DNA of 64,000 nucleotides. It comes from Callipepla californica brunnescens. Its lineage: Eukaryota; Chordata; Aves; Galliformes; Odontophoridae. The notes below the pieces were generated by a model. That model made no database searches. It worked only from the letters and a program-made list of their open reading frames with translations, and had not been told where the DNA came from. This document shows positions 1-11,133 of the stretch, piece by piece (position 1 is the stretch's first letter; each line of letters starts with the position of its first letter). The stretch is taken from NCBI GenBank assembly GCA_023055505.1, contig JALIRH010000002.1:55982733-56046732 (forward strand), written 5' to 3'. The translations under genes were made by a program, and so were the position numbers.

Positions 1-2080
1 CCAGAGATTCACTGCTATTGCTTTTCTCTCATAAACTGGAATCCTACCTTCCCTTTCAACTCTTCTCCACATCATACTGTTGGTGTTTGGTTTTGGCAGG
101 TTAGCAGAGGGGGAGGTAAGTGGAGGTGGTCAGTGAGTTTTGTCATGTGAGTGACTTTAAAGGAATATTTTGAGCTTCTGTGGCTCCCTGGGGGGAAAGA
201 AGCAAACAGAAAACCCAGCCAGTCTGTACTAGGGCTACGTGGGAAGTTCTGGGTTCCTCCTCAGCTACATGACCCTGGGCAGCTTCCTTGGCTTCCTTCT
301 GAACTAATTTTCTCCCAGATAATCATTCCTGCCTCACAGGGTTACTGTGAATGTAACCTGTGCTCGCATACACTAATCAAAGGAGTTTCATTGCACTAGA
401 ATGGTCTTGAAACTGAGAAATTGTTGACTAGGCCCCAGTCATTATATTTCACATTCCGTGCATTCTATCAGTAGGTTTGCTCTAGGTTTTTTCTTTTGTT
501 TGCTACCTTTTCCCCTCCATTAACCCTCTTCCTGCAAGTATAAAGACATCCCCTTCCAAACAAACAAACAAACGAATAAAAATTACTGTGTAGAAATGGC
601 TGAAAATCTGACCAGTGCCCCTCCCCTTCTGTCCACTCCTGGCTGCACCAGTTCTCCTAAAGAGACTGCAACAATGCCAGCCCTATGATACAGCAGGTGT
701 CAGACTGCAATTCTTCTGTGAGAGAGAAAAGCAAACAGAGCTCTTCTGTGCACCTGGGTCAGCATGGTGTCCTTGGACAAATGGTCTCTCTGTAATGAGC
801 TCAGGGCAGAGCACTACAAGCACACTCTGTGCTTATGGCAGATGTCACAAATGAAAAGCAAGTAACCTGTGTAAGGAAAACCCACTCTGTAGTGGGAAAG
901 AGCTGCAGTTTTCATGTGTCACCACTGTATGCCACTGCTGCCTAATCCCTGTGCTGCATCGCAGCAATGAAGCACTGCTACAGCCAGCCCTCAGGAACCA
1001 GTTAGTAGTACATTGTAATCCCATTACATTTGGATGTTTTCAGTGCTATTAATCTCCGAGCGAGCCATTCTAAAGTGAATTATCTGAAAACCGTAGCATT
1101 AACCTCTTTGTGTGTACACCATTTTTAAATACTGGAGGCAAAAGGAGACAAGCTCATAATATATGTATAGTATATGTACATGTAATTCACTTCTAAGAAT
1201 ATTCCGTGTGTAATTTAAAATCCATCAGAAAAGAACCAGTCATCAAACAGTACTTTCGTAACCTACTTATGCTAAAGATGAAACAAACACAAATAATCAG
1301 AAATGAATGATCTCATCCACCGTTGTTTATAAGTCCTCCGCTGGACTGGCTCAAAATTACTGTCAGGTTTATGCCCTTGGGCCAGAAGAAATAAATAAAA
1401 TGCACTACAGAAGAATTATTAGTTTTGTCTCTTGAAATAGTTTTCCAGAGTCAATTTACATCCTAATAAAATTGTGGTTGGAAATTCACCAGTGATAATC
1501 CAAAAGGCGTTTGCAAAGCAAATTATCGGGTCTGAGTAAAAACACCATACTAACTGAATATGAGGAAATTTGTGAGCATTTGCAGATTGATGCTTAAGTA
1601 TCCACATGCTTTTTGTGTCGACCTGAGCTTGGTCTCCATTTCTATTGTCTCTTCCCTCAGGAATGAAATCTGTGTGAATACTTCCCTTCGCGTTCTCTTC
1701 ATTTTAGTTTCTAGTCATTCTTGTTGGTTGATCTTCTGTCTGGTTATTAACAGGCAACGGCTCTTTTTTTTTTTTTTTTTTCCTTTGTGCTTCTCTTTTG
1801 TAGCTTTGCTCAGATTTTATTCCAGCTATAGTTGAAACTGCATCATTTCCTCTAGGAAAATCCTTGTAAGATGGGTGGGAGAGTGAGAATGGCCAGGATA
1901 GGAGTTCCTAATGGGTAATCATTGAACTCATTACTTTGTAAAAATAATTATTTCATTGATTTTTTTATTTTTTTTTAGCAATTCTTCTAGAAAAAGAAGG
2001 ATAAGTATCCTCTAACTCAATGGCAAATGTCAAGTAACCTGGAGTTATAGTCTCAGAATTATACTGCGATATGTTCTGAG

Positions 2081-2303
2081 CAGGTTCAGGTTGAATATTA
2101 GAAAACATTTCTTCTCAGAAGGAGCAGTGAGGCAGTGGCACGTTCTGCACAGGGAAGGGGTAGGTCACCATCCCCGGAGGTGTTCAGGGAATGTGTGAAT
2201 GTGGCATTGAGGGATATGGTTAGTGGGCATGGTGGGGGTGGGTTGGGGTTGAACTAAATGATCACAGAGGACCCTAACAGTTCTATGGTTCTATGATTCA
2301 ATG
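2081..2303 (+). mobile_element. CR1 LINE 3' end
   Basis: Shows the usual order of the CR1 3' region: GGTTGAATATTAG, then CAGTGAGGCAGTGGCA, a mid-part around GGAGGTGTTCAGGGA, and GATCACAGAGGACC, ending in the octamer-like tail TTCTATGGTTCTATGATTC. Confidence 0.85.
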
Positions 2304-2877
2304 AAAACTTAAACACTGTTGGCTATCATTCTTGTACAGGTGCACCATCACCTAGCCCAGAGAAATTACAGACCCCCATGCACCCCATCCAGTCAATTTC
2401 CTGATCAGTAAGGAAGAAGAGGTTATGCAGCATGTGGGGCATTATTCCTTTCACTGTTTTAGTGACTCCTGATCTTTGAGAAATGGAAATTATAAGATAA
2501 AAAGAATGAAACCAAGAGCAACCTTTAATTGTTCTCTGCAAAAGAGCATGTGACAGATAATCGCCAATTTGCAAAAGGGATAAATAAATAAAGCCATAAC
2601 AAAAAAACCTGACATGACTGAAAATAAAGAAATAAATAAGAAATTCCTATGAACCCCTCCTTGCCTTCTGGGTTTTCTCTGGGCAGTGTAGCCTGTGCTT
2701 GTTACCAGAACACAGGCTTCAGACATCTTGATCCAGACATGACTTCATTCATTTGCTGAGTTATGTTTGTCTAAGAACTACTAACTTGTGAGTTTTAAAA
2801 TGTACTTCATACCTTTGCTTGTTTCTGACTGCAATGCCTATGGGTTGACTTGAGCTCTGTAGAAATTCATACTCATC

Positions 2878-2996
2878 CCAGACTGGATGGGGCTTTGAGC
2901 AACCTGGTCTAGAGAGAGGCACAGCAGGGGGTTGAAACTACATGATCTTAAAGGTCCCTTACAACCCAAGCCATTCTACAATTATATCGTTGTATG
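2878..2996 (+). mobile_element. CR1 LINE 3' end, short and diverged
   Basis: GACTGGATGGGGCTTTGAGC, CAACCTGGTCTAG and AAGGTCCCTTACAACCCAAG followed by CATTCTACAATTATATCG, a degraded CR1 tail. Confidence 0.8.
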
Positions 2997-4027
2997 AAAA
3001 TAAGGGGCTACTCTTGTCCAATAGATGAGCAAACCCTTTCCATAGGAGTTACCCTTTTAAAGTAACTATTGGGAAAAATGGAAGTGTAATAATGAAATCA
3101 CTAATGTCTGTAGTGGAAGGAAACTAAAGAAATATTGGATCTCTGAAACGTTTTATTTGGTAAATGTGGCATTCTGGTTTTCTCTAAAATCCCAAATCCA
3201 TAGTAGAACTAAACCAGTGCAGGGATGGGGGTAAAAAGGAAATAACTATCAGATGTGAAATATCTTTGGATTGTTTAGCAACATTACCATTCATAGCCAC
3301 GGAATACATTACTTTTTATTGTAAACTCTGTTCCTTAGTGAAGTATAAATCTTAAAAATGTGTCAATACATGGCAAAGTAAATAGTCTCTGGAGACAAAA
3401 AATGTTTAAAACCATCTATCAAGTATAAGAAGTTGATAGCAATTAAAATCAGGGCTTTTTATGTATAAACATAAACTGCAGAGCTAGCCTCAAACTAGCC
3501 AGTAAAAATCTTGGCTGGGTGGAAATTCCAATTACAAAAGACTGCAAAAAGCAGCACCTGAATGTTAAGAAATGCTTGTGCAGGTAATGGTTTTGGTTTT
3601 TTTTTTGCTTTTCTTTTTCCCTAGAGACATTCTTTTCTATGAAATTTATGACACCAAGGGAGATCCACTTATTTATTTTTAAATTTAAAGTCAAGCATTT
3701 AGAAAAAAAAATCCAAGGTAAAAATAAGATAGCGGAGATGAAATATTGTTCATATTAGATGAGCAATAAAGTGGATTATATTTCAGTGCTCATTTTTCCC
3801 CAAAAGTGTTATGGAGAGAGATGGGGAACTATTTTAATTTTTGTAATCATCAATCGTGAATATTTTCATAAGGGAATGTAATTACTTTTGAATTACTGTG
3901 TGCTTAAATTGAATTATTAATTGTGACTCTTCAATATGGAAGGCCCTAAGGAAATGGATCGTGTGGTGCTGAAGAGGAGTTGTGCTGGGCTACAGGTGGA
4001 CCCTCCATCTTCTCTTAACACAGTCTG

Positions 4028-4290
4028 TTGTGATGGAACAAGGGGAGATGGTTTCTAACTAAAAGAGAGGAGATTTATATTGGATATAAGGAAGAAGGCT
4101 TTTATAATTGGGGTGGTGAGGCACTGGAATGGGTTGCCCAGAGAGGTGGTGGAAGACCCATCCTTGGAGACAATCAAGGCCAGGCTGGACAGGGCTCTCA
4201 GCAACCTGATGTAGCTGTAGGTGTCCCTGCTCATTGCAGGGGAGTTGGACTAGGTGACATTTCAACTCAAATGATTCTATTATTCTATGA
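4028..4290 (+). mobile_element. CR1 LINE 3' end
   Basis: Begins near GATGGAACAAGGGGAGATGG. It includes the GAGGCACTGGAATGGGTTGC and CCCAGAGAGGTGG blocks and ends ATGATTCTATTATTCTATGA. Confidence 0.88.
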
Positions 4291-6429
4291 AAGAAATTTC
4301 AATGTGGGATTCACATGTGGAGCTGATATTGAGATTCTGGTGTTCCTGACACTAAAATCCACCTTGAGTTAATTGTGACTTCACCAGCAGTGGGTAAATT
4401 ATGGCATTAGACAGGAGAAAAATACCCATGTAAAGGTTTCTTCTCATCTTCCTTACTTCTGGAGGCAATCCAGAAGCAAGAATTAAAGTAAATCCAGCAA
4501 AAATTTCTCCATCTCCTTCAGAACAGTGAAAGATTAGAGAACTTCATCAAGTGCTCCCAGCTCTCAGAAGGAAAAGTGACATGGAGCTTCCTCAAAGGCT
4601 CCATGCTTCTGCTGTGTGCTCTTCCCTGTTTGATCCATGGGAACATGAATTATATTCATTTTCTTCTAAGAGAAGAAATGATGACGCAAAGTGAGATGGT
4701 GAGATACCATTTCACTGAAGATAGCTCATGTGTCTTGGGTTTCTCCCCACTTTCTTTGAGGAGTCCTCAGGCAGGGGAACATCTTTGTTTCTCAGCTTGC
4801 CGAGGGCAGGACTGCTGAAGGCTACCTTGGTAACACACGAGGTGAAGCGAAGATGCAGGAAATAGCAGAATTAATCTGGTGTTTTTAAACCTAGATTTTG
4901 TCATGTGGTATCTTCACTAAGGATTTGTGAGAATTTCACAAAATAAGACATGAACAAATCAATAGAGGAACAGGATCTGAACCACAATGCAGGCATTTAT
5001 TGTCTCCTTGTGCATTAAATTACCCAATTAATGTTTCCTGTTGCCTTAGCCCGTTCTAATAAGGCTTGATGTCGCTTATCAGCCCCTAATCTTCTAAATG
5101 ATGAGCAAGAACTGCAGCTGGATTTACAAGAGCCTTTGGGGCACAATACCAAACTCCCAGAGAGCTGAAGATCTATCCTTGGAATGATGCTTATTAGAGG
5201 TTCTTATTCATTACCATTTACTTCACACAGATATTTGCTAATAAGATCAGATCAGATTTATTTAAAGTGCTATTAAAATAGATATGCTGGACAACCAATC
5301 TCTGTGTATAAAGCATTGCTCAAAGATTAAGCTTTTTCTTGCATAAAACCATCATTTCAGATATATTCAGAAATATTGCTCTGAGTCAGTTGCCTCCGCC
5401 TGATTTGTGGCCTTCTGTTTCCCGAAAAGGTGACCTATAGTGTAGAAATTATTTGAGTGAGAAAAATGTATCTAGAATTAACTGAGAATGATTTTTATGG
5501 ACTGCATGCATAAGTTAACTAATTAGAATATCTGTGTTGGGAAGGAGTTGCTGGTAATGAGTAACTAACTGGGATAAATGATTTTTAATAGACAGTGGTA
5601 GTGGCTTCAGCATGATAAATGTTTTCCTGTTATATGATAAAAAATAAATAAATCTATTTTACTTAGAGATCCTGCTCTGGCACTGAGAGCCCAGTGGGGT
5701 GGAGGAATAGATTCATTTAGATAAAATGCTATTAAATTGCCTCTATACTGTCCTGTCAGACAACTATCGACCCCATCCCATGGGAAAAATTGATTTCTGT
5801 GCAGAGAGCTATGTTCTTTCTGCAGCATATTGTTTTGCTGCTATTGCTCTGGTAATCACATGCTGCTGCCTCTTTTCCTTTCTCTCTCTTTCTGTCTATT
5901 TGTTGTGAAAGATTGATTGAGAGACACGAGGGATTTACACTGCCAAATTTGCTGCTACTGGACCACTTCAATTATTTTCTGTTAAAAATGTGAATATTGT
6001 GTATCCAATAATGCACTTATGATTTTGCTTAAGTGAGTAAAGTGTTAGTGACGTGTTCAGGAGGACGCATCTACCTTTGTTCTCCTGTAGGCCTACTGGA
6101 GACTGCGGGACTACCTGAACTCGTAATGCCTGAATCATACAGGTGCTGAAAGGGAACTGAGAAGGGATTAAGGATTGTTGCATAGGTTTGGATCATCCTT
6201 CCATCTTTTATGCTTAAATGCTTTTTATTAGATTTCACTGATGGTAGCCATTTTCAACAAAAGCACTTGAGATCAGGAAATGCCAATGGTGAAGTTGAAT
6301 TTTGTTTTAAATCTTATGCCTGTGTGGGAAAGTAAGAGTCAAAGTCTTCAACTGTCATCAAAAAGATACACATTCAGATAATGCAGCATTAGTTTACAAA
6401 ATTTGTTTAAAAAACTTAGTTTACAACAG

Positions 6430-6546
6430 TTTTAGGACAAGAGGAAATGGCCTCAAGGTGTGCCAAGGTAGGTTCAAGTTGGATATTAAGAAAACTTCTT
6501 ATAAAGAGTGGTGAAGCAATGGCACAAGCTGCCCAGGGAGGTGGTG
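6430..6546 (+). mobile_element. CR1 LINE fragment lacking its 3' tail
   Basis: TTTTAGGACAAGAGGAAATGG through GCTGCCCAGGGAGGTGGTGG. It breaks off before the tail, so it is truncated at both ends. Confidence 0.75.
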
Positions 6547-6750
6547 GGATCACAGGCACAGTAACACCCGCAGAGTACAGACTTAGTTTTTGTTTATTGG
6601 TGACCAAGATGATGATAAACTTACAGGGTCTTGAAATATCAGTGTAAATGGAATCTCACAAATAGGAGACGGATACAAACGTTAGCTGGATTCATGAAGT
6701 ATGAAATTTATTTTCAAGATGAAAAGAAACTATCAATGACTTTACACAGG

Positions 6751-7050
6751 TTGATAGTGATAGGACAAGGGGGAATGGTTTTAAACTAAGACAGAGGAGA
6801 TTCAGGTTAGATACTAGGAGGAAGTTTTTCACTCAGAGGGTGATGATGCACTGGAACAGGTTGCACAGAGAGGTTGTGAATGCCCCATCCCTGGAGACAC
6901 TCAAGGCAAGGCTGGATGTGGCTCTGGGCAGCCTGGGCTAGTGGCTGGTGACCCTGCCCATGGAAGGAGTGTTGAAACCCAATGATCTTTGAGGTCCTTT
7001 TCAACCCAAGCCTTTCTATGATGATTCTATGATTTTACAGTTCTATAATT
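6751..7050 (+). mobile_element. CR1 LINE 3' end
   Basis: Near-complete CR1 3' region from TTGATAGTGATAGGACAAGG to GGTCCTTTTCAACCCAAGCC and repeated TTCTATGATGATTCTATGAT tails. Confidence 0.9.
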
Positions 7051-7437
7051 CTTGAGACCTGTTGTCATCTGATTATATGTATTTTCAATTAAGTAAAATT
7101 TAATTTGATAAGCCATCAGAAGTACATCTGAAAGGAACTGCTGAGTGCCCTTCATAAAGAGTTTCTAGGCTTCTCTCTCACAACAGGGTAAATTTTGCTC
7201 TGGGATCACTTTTGTAGAGTAAGCAAAGAAAGAAAATTACTAGGAGAGTCTAGTGCTGATAAACTATGGGCTCTTGTAAACTGTATCCTGGAGTATTGTA
7301 TCTTACATTTATTGTCTTGTGTTTACATGTGTCTTTGCTCCAGAACACAATTAACCAGGGAAGAACCTGGCCCTCATTCCCGTCCCCATGCTTGTCCCCA
7401 CTAATTTCATGCAAACATCCATGATTTTAACAGAACT

Positions 7438-7443
7438 TTTATT
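7438..7443 (-). terminator. Poly(A) signal of the ISG12-like gene
   Basis: AATAAA on the minus strand (context TAGAATAAAAG), 136 bases downstream of the TGA stop in exon 3. Cleavage would be expected near 7410-7425. It gives a compact last exon of about 190 bases and supports exon 3 as the terminal exon. Confidence 0.65.
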
Positions 7444-7578
7444 CTAAAGAATGAAAAATGCTTTGTCTTTCATGTCAGGTACAGGGAGAGCAAAGAAGGG
7501 AAGAAGATGTCAAATGAATCTGTCTGTAATGGACGACAAGTTTGAAGGATCTGCTCCTGGACCTTTGCTTCTTTCTAT

Positions 7579-10500
7579 TCAGCGCCTTCCTCCTTTGCCA
7601 CCCATTGCTATGGACAAACACAAACACAAGAGCAATTTAAAGTAATGTTACAGTGCAGGATAACACATGGAATTGTCTAAGCACAGCTTACAAAGGTTCT
7701 CAGGACAGAGATTTGTGTTACATTTTGACAGGCACTTTTAGAAATGAAGAGCTTCAAATCTTTTTCCAGTTCTCTATCAAGCCTCCTCTGTGTTAGGAAG
7801 CCTCTGACTTACAGATGGACTGGATAGTGGAAGTTGTGCCACCCTTGGGAACTCCGCCTCCGTAGGAGGTGGCCTCACTGGACATCATCTGGGAGGCCCT
7901 GGAGCCACCGGAGATCCCACTGCTGGTAAAGCCTGAGGAGTGCGTCGAGCCTTTGGCACCTGGGGAAATTACAAAGGAGATGTTGCTTTCCTAAGAAGTC
8001 TTCACAGGATAATTGTAAACTACCACTCTTCTGAAAAAAACACAAAGCTAGAAAATGTGTCAGAAGACAAAGACTGCTAATTACTTGACCTCTTCCATCA
8101 GTGCACTTCCTTTTAGATGGCATCCTGGTGAAAGGATGTCTAGTGTTTTGTGGATGCTGCTGGAATATAAAGAAAACCTACAACTCTGTCACAAAGATTG
8201 TTCCGATTAATTTGGTTCTCCAAAACAGTTTGGGTAAAGTTTCTCTCTTCTGGAATTGCAGTTTTGTGAGGAGCTGCCTGAGGGACATGATTTAGTGGGT
8301 AATTATCAGTGGTAAGTGGACAGTTGGACTGGATGTCAGGGGGAAGTTCTTCACAGAGTGGTGAGGTGCTGGAACAGGCTGTCCAGAGAAGCTGTGGATG
8401 CTCTTTCCCTGAAGGTGTACAAGACCAGGTTGGATGGAGCCCTGGGCAACCTGGTCTAGTACCAGATATGGAGGTTGGTGGCCCTGCCTGTGGCAAGGGG
8501 TTGGAACTTGATCCTTTGGGTCCCTTCCAACCCAACCCACTTTATGATCCTATGATCTTGGAGGTCTTTTCTAACCTTGGTGATTCTACGATTCAATGAC
8601 TGCACAACAAACTTCCACAGAAACTAAGGGTTGTTGCAGACCTTGCCACTTACAGGTGCTTTTACTTCACATTCCACAGCATAAACCCATACATAATGGA
8701 CACCTTTAGATGATGAACACAGAAAACTGTGGTAGCTAGTGACCACTATCAATGTAAATCTCCATCTCATTACGAGCAAGCCCCAAACAAAGTATCCCAC
8801 TGCAAACTCTTCTTTTCCTGGGAGAAGAGTAAAGCATTACCAATGACAAATGCTAGTGACAACCCTTAAAACATTCCTGGAGGATGCTCAGATATTTTGG
8901 TGATGAGCTTGTTATAATGTCATCTGTAAAGTGATACTGAACAATACTCATGCCCTGCTGCATGTGGGGGAGGGCTTCCAGACTGAAGGGAAAGGTTAAG
9001 AAGATGCGTTTGAAGAGCAAGAGATTTCAGGAACACCTGCGGAAATGAAATCAGGCCCTTTTAACTCTCAATCAGGCAAAGAACGTGTGGCAAGCTCTCC
9101 TGCTGCAGGGAGCCAAAGCTCACACCTGTCTTGGCAGTGTTACAGAGCAAGTATTTTTCACAGGGATAAGAGCTCTTTTGGAGTGTGTCCTGTAGGCATG
9201 GCTAAAGTTTCCTCTAGTCCTGTAGATTTCTCTTCACCAGAACCAGTGTTTTTCCTGAAAGCATACAGTTGGTACAGACACTGAAAGAACAAAGTAAGGC
9301 ACTGTCAAATGTTTGTTTCTCTTTCTTCTAAGTATTCCCAGCATTTGAAGGGAAGGATACGAATCTTCCAATTTTTATTTTAGAAACTGCAATTTCATGC
9401 TTTCTGTAGGACACCACTGGCTATGGGCAAGCACACTACCACTGTACCAGAAGGCAGGGCTCTGCAGCTATCTGCTTTATTATGGTATTAGTGGTGGTTC
9501 CTCTGTAGTGGGTTCTGATAGCGCAGTGGGTGTCCTAGAATAGCTCTTCCTGCTCTTCAATCCCTTGGCCCTCCTCTTCTCCTCTTAGCCTCTCATATTC
9601 TGTCCAGCTGCTGCTGCCATCCCCTAAGCTCTTTGCTGCTGAGTATTCCATAAGCACTTTATTCTGTAACCTAAACTCATTGATCAGATTATGCAAAGTA
9701 AAAATTTAGACAATATTTCTTGGGAGTCCCAGACAGTATCTCTCTAAGTGACCCTTATGTTACTACTCTCTCAGTGCTGTGTGCTATGAAAAACATTGTC
9801 AGCAATGGCTCAACTCCATTCTTCAGTAGACCTGTAGCTGCTTACCACAAAAGCAGTTTGCCAGCAGTTGACCAGCTGTTGAGCAGTTGACTAGGAATTT
9901 TCCAGCAGTTGACCAGAAGTTGACAAGTTGACTGGGAACTGGCCAATATAGCAGAGATTCCCACTTGTTGCCAGCTCACAGACTGCTGGTAAATGATACA
10001 TGAGATTTGTGAATCCAAGACCCCCAAAGCAGTAAGCGGTTTGAAGCCTTGACCCAAAGTCAGCCTGTGAACCACTGCGGTGCTGGGTAAATCAGAATCA
10101 CATGTGGCTCTCTTCTCTGTGGGGTTATGCATACTCAGAGGGTGCCTGCTGAACCAGGTCTCGTGGGTAGGATTAGCAGACAGGATGCCTTCTGTGTGCA
10201 TCCACTGGGACATGGGGTTAAACAAGTGCCAAGCTGCTTCCATTGTCAGATTAGGATTGCTCTGTGCAGGCAACAGAAGAGAAATCACCTGCAGGATTAG
10301 CTTGCATGAAGGCCAGTTATGCATATTTTTAGTACTCAGATACATGCTACAAGGATGCATATATTCTTTTGTGTATTTAGCTCTCAAATGGCAGCTAATT
10401 TCCCTCTGTTATGGAGTCTGCATAAGATTTCATGCTTTCTCCCTGTATGTGTGATACACATGTGTATGTAAGAGCAAAGAGCAAGGGGAATCTGATAATT

Positions 10501-11006
10501 TATATGAAATGTTGGTACACAGATCATGTTCTTGTGCGCATGTATGGATGCTTAGACTTTCTGTAATACCGATGATTCCCAGCGGACTGGAGGGACAGCA
10601 CAAACTTTGAATAACCACTGTCCCATTTCTTATGAATAATATCTATGTATGTATATACTCATGCATATGTGCATTTACAGAAAACCTCCTCAACATCATC
10701 CCACTCATGACATGCAGTTTCATATATGAATCTTCTGTCTTCAGTGCAATACAGGAATGTAGGAGAGAAGTGATTATGTGATGAACTTATTTTTAAGGGT
10801 ATAATTCTGTTTGGCTCTACTCTCTAAACAAAACAAATGAAGGAAAAGCTTCTCTTACCCATTTCTTGTAGAGTAGCAGTAGTCCCTCCAGAAGGAACGC
10901 CTCCCCCAAAGGATTTTGCCTCACCAGACATGATCGATGAAGCAAGAGAACCTCTTGCAATACCGGAGGAAGTGAAACCGGCTTTGTGGACGTTCTGGTC
11001 AGACAT
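7579..11006 (-). CDS. IFI6/IFI27 (ISG12)-like protein built of two tandem 49-residue units
   Basis: I assembled this gene from three minus-strand coding exons: 11006-10859, 7959-7813 and 7607-7579, 107 residues, stop TGA at 7581-7579. Junctions are canonical and all phase 1: donor GG|GTAAGA, acceptor TTTCCCCAG|GT, donor CT|GTAAGT, acceptor TTTGTCCATAG|CA. Residues 1-49 and 50-98 are two copies of one unit, with 27 of 40 aligned positions identical. Each carries GFTSSGI, a Met-Ser-x-Glu-Ala core, GGGVP and a GGTT-x-T-x-Q end. This matches the ISG12 family signature GFT..GI..GS..A..M....GGGV..G...TLQ, known from interferon-induced, usually membrane-inserted mitochondrial or ER proteins. Here Arg, Lys, Glu and Ser replace many hydrophobic residues, so I see no good membrane helix. 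A short basic tail (residues 99-107, GGKGGRR end) comes from exon 3. The start is the first ATG after the TATA box. Family membership is clear from the motif; the function is unknown, and exon 3 is the least certain part. Confidence 0.8.
8312..8599 (+). mobile_element. CR1 LINE 3' end in intron 1 of the ISG12-like gene
   Basis: GGACTGGATGTCAGGGGGAA, GTGCTGGAACAGGCTGTCC and GGTCCCTTCCAACCCAACCC, with an extended tail GATTCTACGATTC. It is antisense to the host gene. Confidence 0.88.
9851..9945. repeat. Degenerate short tandem repeat, CAGTTGACCA-like
   Basis: The words GCAGTTGACCAG, GCAGTTGACTAG, GCAGTTGACCAG and AAGTTGACTGG recur at irregular 12-30-base spacing over about 95 bases. It has no identified function. 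Confidence 0.5.
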
Positions 11007-11048
11007 TTTGCCTGCTGAGGGTGTAGAAAGAAGTTCACAGCCACCCCC

Positions 11049-11054
11049 TTTATA
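11049..11054 (-). promoter_or_regulatory. TATA box of the ISG12-like gene
   Basis: The minus strand reads GGGTATAAAGGGGG here. The TATAAA lies 43 bases upstream of the start ATG at 11006, which predicts transcription starting near 11020-11025 and a very short 5' leader of roughly 15-20 bases. The position supports the chosen start codon. Confidence 0.75.
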
Positions 11055-11074
11055 CCCTTTCAAGCTAACAGCAA

Positions 11075-11092
11075 GGAAACGAAAATGAAACT
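11075..11092. promoter_or_regulatory. Interferon-stimulated response element, proximal
   Basis: The plus strand reads GGAAACGAAAATGAAACT. The last 12 bases fit the ISRE/IRF consensus GAAANNGAAACT exactly, and a further GAAA half-site overlaps on the left. It lies about 20 bases upstream of the TATA box, the usual place for an ISRE in an interferon-stimulated gene. STAT1-STAT2-IRF9 (ISGF3) or IRF factors would be the expected binders; that is inference from the motif. Confidence 0.7.
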
Positions 11093-11121
11093 GGAAAGTA
11101 GGTGGTACCTGCAATTACACA

Positions 11122-11133
11122 GGAAACGAAACT
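11122..11133. promoter_or_regulatory. Second IRF-type element, distal, one base short of consensus
   Basis: The plus strand reads GGAAACGAAACT, two GAAA half-sites with one base less spacing than the ISRE consensus GGAAANNGAAACT. It sits 30 bases from the proximal element. A weaker GTTTCAGTTT motif is at 11291-11300. Confidence 0.45.

Larger units (their letters stand above)
1..7430. other. Intergenic region left of the ISG12-like gene
   Basis: AT-rich DNA with five CR1 fragments (listed separately), a T18 tract at 1764-1781 and no exon that I can support. The open frames are short, overlap in both strands and lack any family motif. Confidence 0.6.
7960..10858 (-). other. Intron 1 of the ISG12-like gene
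   Basis: About 2.9 kb between the two duplicated coding exons. It holds a CR1 3' end (8312-8599), a short run of degenerate CAGTTGACCA-like repeats (9851-9945) and a 181-codon minus-strand open frame (10387-9842) with no recognisable family. Intron 2 (7608-7812) is only about 205 bases and holds nothing notable. Confidence 0.7.

Noticed and set aside
8140..8535. 131-codon minus-strand open frame
   Set aside because: It runs antisense through a CR1 3' end; such frames recur in every CR1 copy and are not genes.
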